A stretch of DNA of 64,000 nucleotides from Halomicrobium urmianum (lineage in GTDB: Archaea > Halobacteriota > Halobacteria > Halobacteriales > Haloarculaceae): contig NZ_CP084090.1 in the NCBI RefSeq assembly GCF_020217425.1, positions 2,170,001-2,234,000 on the forward strand, in the 5' to 3' direction. The position numbers and the translations under genes were made by a program. Shown one piece after another: positions 1-8,272 of this stretch. Each line of letters starts with the position of its first letter. Position 1 is the stretch's first letter. A model generated the notes under the pieces. It did not search any database, was not told where the DNA came from, and saw nothing but the letters and a program-made list of their open reading frames with translations.

Positions 1-1716
1 CGCCAGCCGGTCGGCCAGCGCCTGCACGCGCTCGGACTCGCCGGCGACGGCGTCGCGCACCTCGCAGAACAGCTCGTACTCCAGGTCGTCGGCGGCCGAC
101 TCCGCCCGGAGGATCTCCTCCTCGCGCTCCTTCAGTTCGGGCGTGTAGAAGCGCTCGGAGTTCTTCAGGGTCTGGCGGCGCTGGTAGTCGTCGGGCACCC
201 GGTCGAGGTTCGGGTCGGTCACCTCGATGTAGTAGCCGTGGACGGAGTTGTGCCCCACCTTCAGCGAGTCGATGCCCGTCCGCTCGCGCTCCTGGGCCTC
301 GAGGTCCTCGATCCAGGACTTGCCCGACCGCTCGGTCTCCCGGAAGCCGTCCAGCGTCTCGTCGTAGCCCTGCCTGATCACGTCGCCCTCGGTCACCTCC
401 TGGGGCGGGTCCTCGCGGATGGCGGCCTCGATCTCCTCGCGCACCGCGGTCAGCGGGTCGATCGACCCGTGGAGGTCGGCCAGCAGGTCGCTCTCCGCGC
501 CGGACAGCGCCTCGCGGACGTCCGGGACGACCGACAGCGACGCCGCCAGCGAGCGGAGGTCGCGGGCGTTGGCCCGCCCCCTGGCGACACGAGAGATCAG
601 CCGCTCGAGGTCGTAGACGTCCGCCAGTCGCTCGTGGAGCCGCTCTCGCGTCCGGACGTCGCGGACCAGTTCTTCGACCGCGCCGTGGCGGCGATCGATG
701 CGCTCCCCGTCCAAGAGCGGCCGGCGGAGCCAGTCGCTCAGCTGTCGCCGGCCCAGCGCGCAGGCGGTCTCGTCGACGGTGTCCACGAGCGTCCGGCCCT
801 CGTGGCCCCGAACCGACCGTCGCTCGAAGACCTCCAGGCCGTCGAGCGCCACCGCGTCCAGCAGCATGTACTCGCGGGGGTCGTACCGCGTCAGGTGGTT
901 CAGGTACTCCAGGCGGCCGTCCTCGCCCCCGGAGATCTCGTCGCTGGTGCCGGCCCCGCCGCCGCGGGTGTACTCGGCGTACTCCAGCAGGGCCCCGCAG
1001 GCCCGCACCTCGACGTCGCCGGCCAGTAGCGTCTCCGGCTCCCCGAAGTACGCCCGCACGCGCTCGCCGGCGACCTCGCGGTCGAACACCCCCTCGTCGT
1101 AGGGCGAGACCTGACACGCCGGGCCGAACACGCCGGCGTCGTCCACGTTCGGGCCGACGATGGCCTCCGCCGGGGCGAACCGGTCGGCCTCGTCGGCCAC
1201 GGTGTCGACGTCACTCGCGCTCGTGGCGTAGAAGTCGCCCGTCGAGACGTCCAGCATCGCCAGCCCGTAGCGGCGGCCGTCCGTGGCCAGCGCCGCCGCG
1301 TAGTTGTTGTCCGGGCTCTTCAGCAGTTCGTCCTCGGTGAGGGTCCCGGGCGTGATGACCCGCGTGACCGCGCGCTCGACGACGCCGCTGACCTCGTCGG
1401 GGTCCTCCACCTGGTCGGCGACGGCGACGCGGTAGCCCGCGTCCAGCAGCGTCTCGACGTAGCTCTCGGCGTTGTCGATCGGGACGCCCGCCATCGCGTA
1501 CTCCCCGGTGGAGTCCTCCCGTTTCGTCAGCGTAATCTCGCAGAGCCGCGCCACCCGCTCCGCCGCCTCGCAGAAGGCCTCGTAGAAATCTCCGACCTGA
1601 AAGAGCACCAGCGAGTCGTCGTAGCGCCGACAGAGCTCGTAGTACTGGCTCATCATCGGCGTCAGATCGTCGGCGTGCTCGGCCATCTGCTCCGGCGGCC
1701 CCAGCACCGCGTCCAT
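1..1716 (-). CDS. mutS: DNA mismatch repair ATPase MutS, 5' part (runs off left edge)
   Basis: Reading from an ATG at 1716 towards the window start gives 572 codons with no stop, so the C-terminal half lies outside the window. The start region [20 protein letters not shown] is followed by the MutS mismatch-recognition domain, with the [10 protein letters not shown] motif (the Phe-x-Glu wedge region) and a YAMAGVP segment. The connector, core and clamp domains follow, reaching the conserved VHGYYIEVT stretch. The Walker ATPase is not reached. MutS binds mispaired DNA and recruits MutL. A second, full-length mutS lies at 10607 and mutL at 22100, so this genome has at least two MutS1-type paralogues. 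A four-copy tandem repeat lies just upstream of the start. Confidence 0.93.
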   Translation of the reverse strand, partial: MDAVLGPPEQMAEHADDLTPMMSQYYELCRRYDDSLVLFQVGDFYEAFCEAAERVARLCEITLTKREDSTGEYAMAGVPIDNAESYVETLLDAGYRVAVADQVEDPDEVSGVVERAVTRVITPGTLTEDELLKSPDNNYAAALATDGRRYGLAMLDVSTGDFYATSASDVDTVADEADRFAPAEAIVGPNVDDAGVFGPACQVSPYDEGVFDREVAGERVRAYFGEPETLLAGDVEVRACGALLEYAEYTRGGGAGTSDEISGGEDGRLEYLNHLTRYDPREYMLLDAVALDGLEVFERRSVRGHEGRTLVDTVDETACALGRRQLSDWLRRPLLDGERIDRRHGAVEELVRDVRTRERLHERLADVYDLERLISRVARGRANARDLRSLAASLSVVPDVREALSGAESDLLADLHGSIDPLTAVREEIEAAIREDPPQEVTEGDVIRQGYDETLDGFRETERSGKSWIEDLEAQERERTGIDSLKVGHNSVHGYYIEVTDPNLDRVPDDYQRRQTLKNSERFYTPELKEREEEILRAESAADDLEYELFCEVRDAVAGESERVQALADRLA

Positions 1717-1761
1717 GTGCGACCCCGGGCGTTCGCGGTAGATAACCCCTGGGATCGACCA

Positions 1762-1957
1762 CTGTCGGAGCTTCGCTCCGACAAGGTTCGCCTCGTGTCT
1801 CTCGGCTCACCACCGTCAGAGAGAACTCCGACGAGGTTCGCGATTCGCTGGTCGCTCACCACCGTCAGAGAGAACTCCGACGAGGTTCGCGATTCGCTGG
1901 TCGCTCACCACCGTCAGAGAGAACTCCGACGTGGCTCGCCTCGCGTTGCTCGGCTCA
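1762..1957. repeat. 49-bp tandem repeat, about four copies
   Basis: Two identical 49-base copies (1811-1859 and 1860-1908) are flanked by a diverged copy on each side (about 1762-1810 and 1909-1957). The left outer copy holds a perfect hairpin with 9-base arms TGTCGGAGC and GCTCCGACA around a TTC loop (1763-1783). The array lies between the divergent starts of mutS and a membrane-protein gene. Reading frames cross it, but no protein resemblance is visible. Confidence 0.85.
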
Positions 1958-2086
1958 CCGCCGTCCTCGGGGCCGTCGGGCGAACTGGTTTCCCGACGCC
2001 GCTTCGCACCGCCGGGTTCCACGGAAAACGAAACGACCGCCAGCGAGAGCATCCGAGACGCTATTTTCCCGTCTAAAACGGGAGAA

Positions 2087-2095
2087 GATATTTAC
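2087..2095 (+). promoter_or_regulatory. TATA box for the membrane-protein gene at 2122
   Basis: The AT-rich GATATTTAC stands about 30 bases before the ATG at 2122 in otherwise GC-rich DNA, the usual haloarchaeal spacing for a short-leader or leaderless transcript. Confidence 0.55.
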
Positions 2096-2121
2096 GAGGG
2101 CGCCGTGCAGGTCCGGCCGAC

Positions 2122-2974
2122 ATGTCGATCGATATCAGCGACGCCCTGAAAGGCGGCTTCCGGCGGTTCGCCAGCCGCACCGGCGCGGCCCTCGTCCTCG
2201 GGTACTTTCTCCTGTTCGCCGTCTACCAGATGGCGTACAACAGCCTGTTAGCGAGGCTGTACTCGTTGCTCGACCTGGCGACGCCCGCACCGGGACTGAC
2301 GCTCGACGTTCCGGCCGCCGTCGCCGGCGTCGTCGTCCTCGCCTGTCTCGTGGCGATGACGTACCTGTCGGTGGTCGCGATCAGGACGTTCCTCGCCGGA
2401 TCCAGGTCGTCGTTTCCCGACGCCGCTCTCTCGCGGAACGCGCCCGTCGCAGTCGGTAACATGATTGCCGGCGGAATCTCGCTGATGCTCCTGGGGGGGG
2501 CTGCTGTTCGGGGTCCCTGTGGCCGTCGTCACCCAGGTCCTCGACGGTTTCGCGGCCGTTGGCGCCGCACTCGTCGTCGGTCTCGCGGCCCTCGTCGCGG
2601 TCGTCTACCTGACCGTGAGCCTCGTCTTCATGCCGATGTACGTCGCCGCCGAGGACCGTTCGTTCGTCGCCGGTTTCCGCCGGAGCTGGGCGCTGACCCG
2701 CGGTGAACGGCTCTCGGTGTTCCTGCTGTACCTGGTCCTCTTCGTCCTCGCGGTCGGGGTGAGCATCCCGGTCGCGCTCGTCAGCTTCGTCGCAGTGATC
2801 GGCATCGGCAGCAGCGGGATGGCCGTCTCCCAGTTCCTCAACGTCCTGCTGATCGCGCCGTTCGCGATGTTCCAGCTCGCCGTCTTCGCGGTCGCGTTCC
2901 AGCAGCTCCGCGGCGACGAGGTGCCGGATCAAGGCGGCGCCGCAGCGAACGACGCGCCTCCCTCGCCCGTCTGA
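2122..2974 (+). pseudogene. Multi-pass membrane protein, frameshifted in a run of eight G
   Basis: The frame starting MSIDISDALKGGFRRF encodes hydrophobic segments up to about 2492, where it meets eight consecutive G residues (2493-2500). It then turns into an Arg-rich nonsense tail. Removing one G joins it to a second frame (LLFGVPVAVVTQVLDG onward, ending at 2974) that continues with hydrophobic segments and a soluble Asp/Gly tail. The restored protein would have about 283 residues and roughly five or six membrane spans. It resembles haloarchaeal DUF7847-type membrane proteins, an uncertain assignment. The break could be a real mutation, a phase-variable tract or a homopolymer sequencing error. 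The downstream part has no obvious start of its own. Confidence 0.8.
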
Positions 2975-3044
2975 CATCGCCGGCGCTGCGAGCGCCGCAC
3001 ACAGCCCTGAAAGCCTTACCCGCGCTCGGCGCGTACGCTCCGCT

Positions 3045-3377
3045 ATGTCCACGACAGACTACGACCGGCCCGTCCCGCTCGATTCGAAGGACGACCTCGA
3101 CGCCCTCGTCGCCGACCACGACCGCGTCCTCGTCGAGTTCCACACGGACGGGTGTTCCATCTGCGCCTCCCTGGAACCCGTGCTGGGCAACGTCGCCCGC
3201 GAGAGCGACGCCGTCGTCGCGACGATGAACCCCCGCGACGACCCCGTGCTGGTCGACGAGTACGACGTCCGGTCGGTTCCGAAGCTCCTGCTGTTCGTCG
3301 ACGGCGAACTCCGCGAGACGCTCGAAGACGGGTTCGTCCCGACCGAAGACCTCCTCGAGTTCGTCGGCGACGTCTAG
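3045..3377 (+). CDS. Thioredoxin-family protein
   Basis: This is a 110-residue single thioredoxin fold. The active site DGCSICASLEP carries a Cys-Ser-Ile-Cys pair at about residues 37-40, and a cis-proline lies in the later SVPKLLLF strand. No signal peptide or membrane segment is seen, so it probably acts in the cytoplasm as a disulfide reductase or thiol carrier. The non-classical CxxC centre (not CGPC) sets it apart from the canonical thioredoxin at 44629. Its TAG stop overlaps the TAG stop of the convergent GH3 gene: both use the same CTAG. Confidence 0.85.
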   Translation: MSTTDYDRPVPLDSKDDLDALVADHDRVLVEFHTDGCSICASLEPVLGNVARESDAVVATMNPRDDPVLVDEYDVRSVPKLLLFVDGELRETLEDGFVPTEDLLEFVGDV

Positions 3378-5749
3378 CGCTCGACCTCGCTCTCGCCGGC
3401 GTAGACGCGACCGCTCCGGGGGACCTCGCGGCGGTCACCGACGACTTCGAGGTCCGCCGTCGACTCGACGTCGGCCGCGGAGCGCCCGACCCGTAGCTCG
3501 TACTCGCCGGGCTCGACCACGAGGTCCATGTCGGCGTCGTGGTAGGCGAACTGGCCGGCGGCGACGGTGAAGGTGACCGTCGCGGACTCGCCGGGCTCGA
3601 GGTGGACCCGCTCGAAGCCCAGCAGCTCCTGGACCGGCCGGGCCTGGCGCGGGTAACGGTGGTGACCGTACAGCTGGACGACCTCGCTGCCGACGACGTC
3701 GCCGGCGTTCTCGACGGTGATCGACGCTTCGACGGTCCCCGCGGGACCGACTTCGCCGTCGGCGAGCTCGACGTCGCCGTACTCGAAGTCGGCGTAGCTC
3801 AGCCCGTGGCCGAAGGGATACAGCGGGTCGCTGTCGGCGTAGACGTGGTCTTCCTCGCGGCTGTTGGGCTTGCGCGAGTAGTAGACGGGGAGCTGACCGA
3901 CCGACTTCGCGACGGAGACGGGCAGCCGACCGCTCGGGCTGTGCTCGCCCAGGAGGACGTCGGCGACGCCGTGGCCGCCCTCCTCGCCGGGCAGCCACGC
4001 GTGGAGGACGGCGGGCACGTGCTCGTCGATCCACTCGACGGCGTGGGGCTTGCCGCTGATCTGGACCACGACGACCGGCGTGTCCGTCTCGTGGAGCTCC
4101 TCGACCAGGTCCTGCTGGACGCCCGGTAGTCCGAGGTCGGTGACGTCGGCGCCCTCGCCGCTGGTGGGGACGTCGGGCTGGTCCTCGTGGTCGGCCTCGT
4201 CCTCGTCGGTGAGCGAGATGGCCGACCGCGCGCCGACGAAGGCGACCGCCACGTCGCTGTCCTCGGCGGCGGCGACGGCCTCGTCGAACCCGTCCGTCGC
4301 CGGGCCGGTCGTCGTGCAGCCCTCCGCGTAGGCGACGCGGTCCTCGCCGAGGCGCTCCTCGAAGGCGTCCCGGGGCGTGACGACCCGCCGGTTCGACTCC
4401 TTCTCGGGGTAGTGGGCGGCGTAGGCGTAGTCGCCGAGCTGGCCCTCGGGGGTGTCGGCCTTCGGACCGACGACGGCGACGGACTCGTCGCCGGAGAGGG
4501 GCAGCAGGTCGTCGTTCTTCAGCAGCGTCACGGACTCGCGGGCGAGGTCGCGGGCGTAGTCGCGGTCGGCGTCGGGGCCGAAGGCCTCGTCGGGCGAGGG
4601 TGGATCGACGGCCGCGTCGCCGCTCGCGTCGGGGTGATACTCCTCGAACAGCCCCTTCTCGACCTTCTGGCGGAGGACGCGCCGGGCCGCGGTCTCGACG
4701 GTCTCCCGGGCGAGGTCGCCGTCCTCGACGGCCTCGACGAGCAGCTGGTAGCACTCCCGCTGGGGCAGTTCGACGTCGATGCCGGCCTCGACGGCGCGGA
4801 TTGCCGCCTCCTTCCGGTCGCGGGCGACGCCGTGTTCCTCCTGCAGGAAGCGGACGCTGAAGTAGTCCGAGACGACGGTGCCGTCGAAGTCCCACTCACC
4901 GCGGAGGATCCCGGTCAGCAGCGACTCGTCGGCGGCGCAGGGGATCCCGTCGACGTCGTGGTAGGCGTTCATCACCGACTCGGCGCCGGTCTCGCGGACG
5001 GCGACCTCGAAGGGGAACAGGTGGACCTCGCGCAGTTCGCGCTCGCCGATCTGTACCGAGGAGCGGTTCTTGCCGCCCTCGCCGACGGCGTGGCCGACGA
5101 AGTGCTTGACCGTCGCCGAGACGCCCTCGGCGGGGCTCTCGCCCTGGAGGCCGCGCACGTAGGCGCTGGCCATCTCGGCGACCAGCAGCGGGTCCTCGCC
5201 GAAGGACTCCTCCGTGCGGCCCCACCGCGGGTCGCGGGCCACGTCCAGCACCGGGGAGAGGGCGTGGCGGCAGCCGATGGAAAGTAACTGCTCGCGGATA
5301 CGGGCCGTCATCCCTTCGACGAGGTCGGGGTTCCACGTGCTGGCCAGGCCCATGCCCTGGGGGTACGTGGTCCCGTCCGGGCCCATGTAGCCGCTGAGAC
5401 ACTCCTCGTGGGGGACCGCGGGGATCCCGAGGCGCGTCTCCTCGACGAGCATCTCCTGGAGTTCCTCGGTCACCTCGAGGGCACGCTCGGGTTCGAGGCC
5501 GCCGCCGCCGCCCAGGCGGGTGAAGTGGCCGACGCCGCCGGCCAGGAGGTCCCGGGCGGTCTCGTGGTCGATGTCGCCCTCGTCGTCGAGCAGCTCGTCG
5601 GGGTCGTCGGCCTCGCCGGTCAGCGGGCTGGCGGGGACCGAGGTCAGCTGTGCGACAGTCTCCTCGAGCGTCATTCTGTCGAGTAGGTCGTCGACGCGCT
5701 GCTCGACGGGCAGAGTGGAATCGAGATATGGGGGCGTGTCAGAACTCAC
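3374..5749 (-). CDS. Glycoside hydrolase family 3 beta-glucosidase
   Basis: This 791-residue protein has the full GH3 layout. An N-terminal (beta/alpha)8 domain contains ATVKHFVGH and the nucleophile Asp in TVVSDYFSV at residue 295. An alpha/beta sandwich domain follows (ESVTLLKNDDLLPL, then HAWLPGEEGGHGVADVL), and a C-terminal fibronectin type III-like domain comes after YPFGHGLSY. No signal peptide is visible, so it probably cleaves imported oligosaccharides or glycosides in the cytoplasm, releasing beta-linked glucose or xylose. The exact substrate cannot be read from sequence. It is transcribed away from the DsbA gene region and converges on the thioredoxin-like gene. A second, distinct GH3 gene is at 18563. 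Confidence 0.93.
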   Translation of the reverse strand: MSSDTPPYLDSTLPVEQRVDDLLDRMTLEETVAQLTSVPASPLTGEADDPDELLDDEGDIDHETARDLLAGGVGHFTRLGGGGGLEPERALEVTEELQEMLVEETRLGIPAVPHEECLSGYMGPDGTTYPQGMGLASTWNPDLVEGMTARIREQLLSIGCRHALSPVLDVARDPRWGRTEESFGEDPLLVAEMASAYVRGLQGESPAEGVSATVKHFVGHAVGEGGKNRSSVQIGERELREVHLFPFEVAVRETGAESVMNAYHDVDGIPCAADESLLTGILRGEWDFDGTVVSDYFSVRFLQEEHGVARDRKEAAIRAVEAGIDVELPQRECYQLLVEAVEDGDLARETVETAARRVLRQKVEKGLFEEYHPDASGDAAVDPPSPDEAFGPDADRDYARDLARESVTLLKNDDLLPLSGDESVAVVGPKADTPEGQLGDYAYAAHYPEKESNRRVVTPRDAFEERLGEDRVAYAEGCTTTGPATDGFDEAVAAAEDSDVAVAFVGARSAISLTDEDEADHEDQPDVPTSGEGADVTDLGLPGVQQDLVEELHETDTPVVVVQISGKPHAVEWIDEHVPAVLHAWLPGEEGGHGVADVLLGEHSPSGRLPVSVAKSVGQLPVYYSRKPNSREEDHVYADSDPLYPFGHGLSYADFEYGDVELADGEVGPAGTVEASITVENAGDVVGSEVVQLYGHHRYPRQARPVQELLGFERVHLEPGESATVTFTVAAGQFAYHDADMDLVVEPGEYELRVGRSAADVESTADLEVVGDRREVPRSGRVYAGESEVER

Positions 5750-5839
5750 ACCCTCTCCGATGATGGCCTCCGATTAAATTCTAATGGACGACTGGGAAGG
5801 TCGCTGTAGCCAGTTGACGGGTCGGGTGGCCCGGCGCGG

Positions 5840-6475
5840 TCACTCGCCCTCGACGAGCCGCTCGAGGTGCTCCGGGGGGACGGCGCCGCGCGCCGCGTGG
5901 CCCTCGTAGGCGAAGGTGGGGACGCCGGTGACGCCGCGCTGGCGGGCGTGCTCGAACAGGGCCTCGACGTCCTCGCGGAGGTTCTCGTCGTCGAGGGCGT
6001 CGCGTACTTCGGCCGGGTTGACGTCGGCGTCCTCCGCGAGCTCGGCCAGCACGTCCGGGTCGCCGATGTCCCGGCCGTCCTGCCACAGCGCCTCGTAGAT
6101 CCCGTCGTCGAACGCGCGCCACCGCTCGTAGTCGGAGTGCTCCTTGACGTAGTAGGAGGCGACCTGTGCCTGCAGGGAGTCGACGTCCGTGACGAGCTCT
6201 TGCGCCATCTCGACGCCGTACTCGTCCTGGAGCCGCCGGACGTTCTCGCGGGCCTGCTCGTAGTAGTCCTCGTCCTTCCCGCTGTCGGCCTCGGGGTCGA
6301 TCTCGCCGTCGGGACCCCGCTCGTTGGACCGGAGGTCGAACGGATGCCAGTCGACCCGCAGCTCCTCCTCGCGGCCCTCCTGGTACCAGTCGAGGGACTG
6401 TCGGCCCAGATAACAGAAGGGACAGACGTAGTCGGCGAAGAGCGTGATGCTCTCGTCGGTCTGCTGTTCGCTCAT
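5840..6475 (-). CDS. DsbA/FrnE-family thiol oxidoreductase
   Basis: This 211-residue protein has a thioredoxin fold with an inserted helical domain. The FrnE-type active site FADYVCPFCYLG sits at about residues 12-23, and the cis-proline loop is TGVPTFAY near the C terminus. There is no export signal, which fits the cytoplasmic FrnE branch rather than secreted DsbA. The family carries out dithiol-disulfide exchange and has been linked to oxidative-stress protection. An in-frame ATG eight codons upstream exists, but the chosen start MSEQQTDESI gives the usual FrnE N terminus directly before the first strand. Confidence 0.88.
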   Translation of the reverse strand: MSEQQTDESITLFADYVCPFCYLGRQSLDWYQEGREEELRVDWHPFDLRSNERGPDGEIDPEADSGKDEDYYEQARENVRRLQDEYGVEMAQELVTDVDSLQAQVASYYVKEHSDYERWRAFDDGIYEALWQDGRDIGDPDVLAELAEDADVNPAEVRDALDDENLREDVEALFEHARQRGVTGVPTFAYEGHAARGAVPPEHLERLVEGE

Positions 6476-6614
6476 GGTTCCCGTTCGCGCTCGGGACACA
6501 AGAGGCCGTCGTGGCTGTGGCCGTGCCGTGCACGGGCCGCTGGCACCTCGACGACGGGTTTCTCGGGGCTGCGAACCGGTACCGCCGGGACCGTAGGTGG
6601 ACGCCAGAAAGGCC

Positions 6615-6767
6615 CTAGGCCTCGGCTTCCTCGTCCGGTCCGACGGACACCGAGTAGTCGGACTGGATCCAGGCCTCGGGGTTCCGTCGGTCGTAGACGA
6701 TGGTGTCGCCGCCGCCGGTGGTGAACGCGCCGTACTGGTCGTCGGCAGTCTGGTCCTGGTCGGTCAT
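6615..6767 (-). CDS. Small haloarchaeal protein (50 residues)
   Basis: The 50-residue protein begins [13 protein letters not shown] and contains [19 protein letters not shown], a segment I recall from a family of small haloarchaeal proteins (DUF7331-like, uncertain). It is acidic, with no cysteines or membrane segments, and its function is unknown. A TATA-like GTTATACGG on the same strand lies about 40 bases upstream of the ATG (near 6810). The gene is divergent from thiDN with about 170 bases between the starts. Confidence 0.7.
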   Translation of the reverse strand: MTDQDQTADDQYGAFTTGGGDTIVYDRRNPEAWIQSDYSVSVGPDEEAEA

Positions 6768-6939
6768 CGATCGGTCGGTGGACGTTCTAGAGGGCCCGGA
6801 CCGTATAACCCTTTCAGCCAAATGATTTGTGTTGTGGGGAACATACCAGTCGGCTTCCAGTGAGTCCAGTCGCCAGCGACGCTCGCGGGCCGGCTGCGGG
6901 ACCACCACTGCTATTACCACCTGGATGTACAACTCGGAT

Positions 6940-8235
6940 ATGACGCGACAGCCCGCACCGGTCCGACCGCCGGTCGTGCTGACGATCGCCGGCAGCGACG
7001 CCGGCGGGGGCGCCGGGATCCAGGCCGACCTCAAGACGATCGAGGCCGGCGGGGCCTTCGGGACCAGCGCGATAACGAGCGTGACCGCCCAGAACACCCG
7101 CGGCGTCGAGAGCACGCACCTGCTGCCCCGGGAGGAGATCGAGGCGCAGATCGAGGCCGTCCGCGGGGACTTCGACGTCGCCGCGGTCAAGACGGGGATG
7201 CTCGCGACGACCGGGGTCGTCGACCTGGTCGCCGAGCGCGCGCCCGACCTGCCGAACCTCGTGGTCGATCCCGTGATGGTCGCGGCCTCCGGGGACCGAC
7301 TGCTCGAACCTGAGGCGGAGGCGGCCTACGAGGACCTGATCGCCGAGGCGCGCCTCGTGACCCCCAACGCCGACGAGGCCGAGGTGCTGACCGGGATCGA
7401 GGTGACCGAGCCCGAGGCCGCCCGCGAGGCGGGCGAGCGCCTGGTCGAGGCGGGCGCCGAGGCCGCGCTCGTCAAGGGCGGCCACGTGTCCGGCGACGAC
7501 GTCGTCGACGCCCTCGTCAGCGGCGACGCGGTCCGGACGTTCCGCCACGACCGCGTGGACACCGACGCGACCCACGGATCGGGGTGTACCCTCTCCAGCG
7601 CGATCGCCGCTCGCCTGGCCCGCGGCGACGCCCTCGAAGCCGCGGTCGGCGCGGGGATCGACCTGCTCTCGCGGGCGGTCCGGTACAACCTCGACGTTGG
7701 CGAGGGGCCCGGCGCAGTCCACCACGCCGTCGCCCTCCGGAACGACGCCGCGCGCGCCGGGACCGCCGCGGCCGTCGAGTCGGTCGCGACGGCGCTGGCC
7801 GAGGCCGACGCCGGGACGCTGACCCCGTCGAGCGGACCGACCGTCGTCGGCGCGACTCCCCACGCCGAGACGCCCGCGGACGTCGCGGCCGTCGAGGGCG
7901 ACTCCGGGGCGGCGGAACTGCGGGCGGACCGCGGCGTCCGCTTCGGGACCGCCGGCGACCCGGCCGAGCGCCTGCTCGCCGCCCGAGAGGCCGATCCGTC
8001 GCTGCGGTTCGCCGTCGACTGCCGCCGGTCCGATGCCCTCCGCTCGGCCGTCGATGGACCGGTCGCGACCGCCGAGGCGGGGGCGGACGTGGGGGTCCAG
8101 CGGGCCGTGGCCGCCGTCGACGGGACGCCGGCGGCCGTCGAGGTGACCGACGCCGACCTGCTCACGCTCGTCGCGGCGGACGCCGACCGGCTGGCACACC
8201 GGGTGCAGGCCCTCTCGGCGGCACTGTCGGCGTAG
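6940..8235 (+). CDS. thiD: Hydroxymethylpyrimidine (phosphate) kinase ThiD with C-terminal ThiN-like domain
   Basis: The 431-residue protein opens with an HMP/HMP-P kinase domain of about 265 residues: [41 protein letters not shown], and the catalytic region [13 protein letters not shown]. The kinase phosphorylates hydroxymethylpyrimidine twice in thiamine synthesis. The remaining 165 residues match the position and general pattern of ThiN, the archaeal thiamine-phosphate synthase fused to ThiD. However, the domain is short, and the region expected to hold its conserved residues reads [20 protein letters not shown]. The start MTRQPAPV lies 28 bases after a TATTAC element, consistent with leaderless transcription. 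A longer in-frame start at 6829 would add an Arg/Ser-rich stretch unlike the family. Confidence 0.9.
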   Translation: MTRQPAPVRPPVVLTIAGSDAGGGAGIQADLKTIEAGGAFGTSAITSVTAQNTRGVESTHLLPREEIEAQIEAVRGDFDVAAVKTGMLATTGVVDLVAERAPDLPNLVVDPVMVAASGDRLLEPEAEAAYEDLIAEARLVTPNADEAEVLTGIEVTEPEAAREAGERLVEAGAEAALVKGGHVSGDDVVDALVSGDAVRTFRHDRVDTDATHGSGCTLSSAIAARLARGDALEAAVGAGIDLLSRAVRYNLDVGEGPGAVHHAVALRNDAARAGTAAAVESVATALAEADAGTLTPSSGPTVVGATPHAETPADVAAVEGDSGAAELRADRGVRFGTAGDPAERLLAAREADPSLRFAVDCRRSDALRSAVDGPVATAEAGADVGVQRAVAAVDGTPAAVEVTDADLLTLVAADADRLAHRVQALSAALSA

Positions 8236-8272
8236 CCCGGACGCCACGGAGCGCCCGAGGAGAATAGACCGC

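Noticed and set aside
6768-6939. TPP riboswitch upstream of thiDN
   Set aside because: The ATG is 28 bases from a TATA-like element, leaving no room for a riboswitch leader, and no THI-box-like core was seen.
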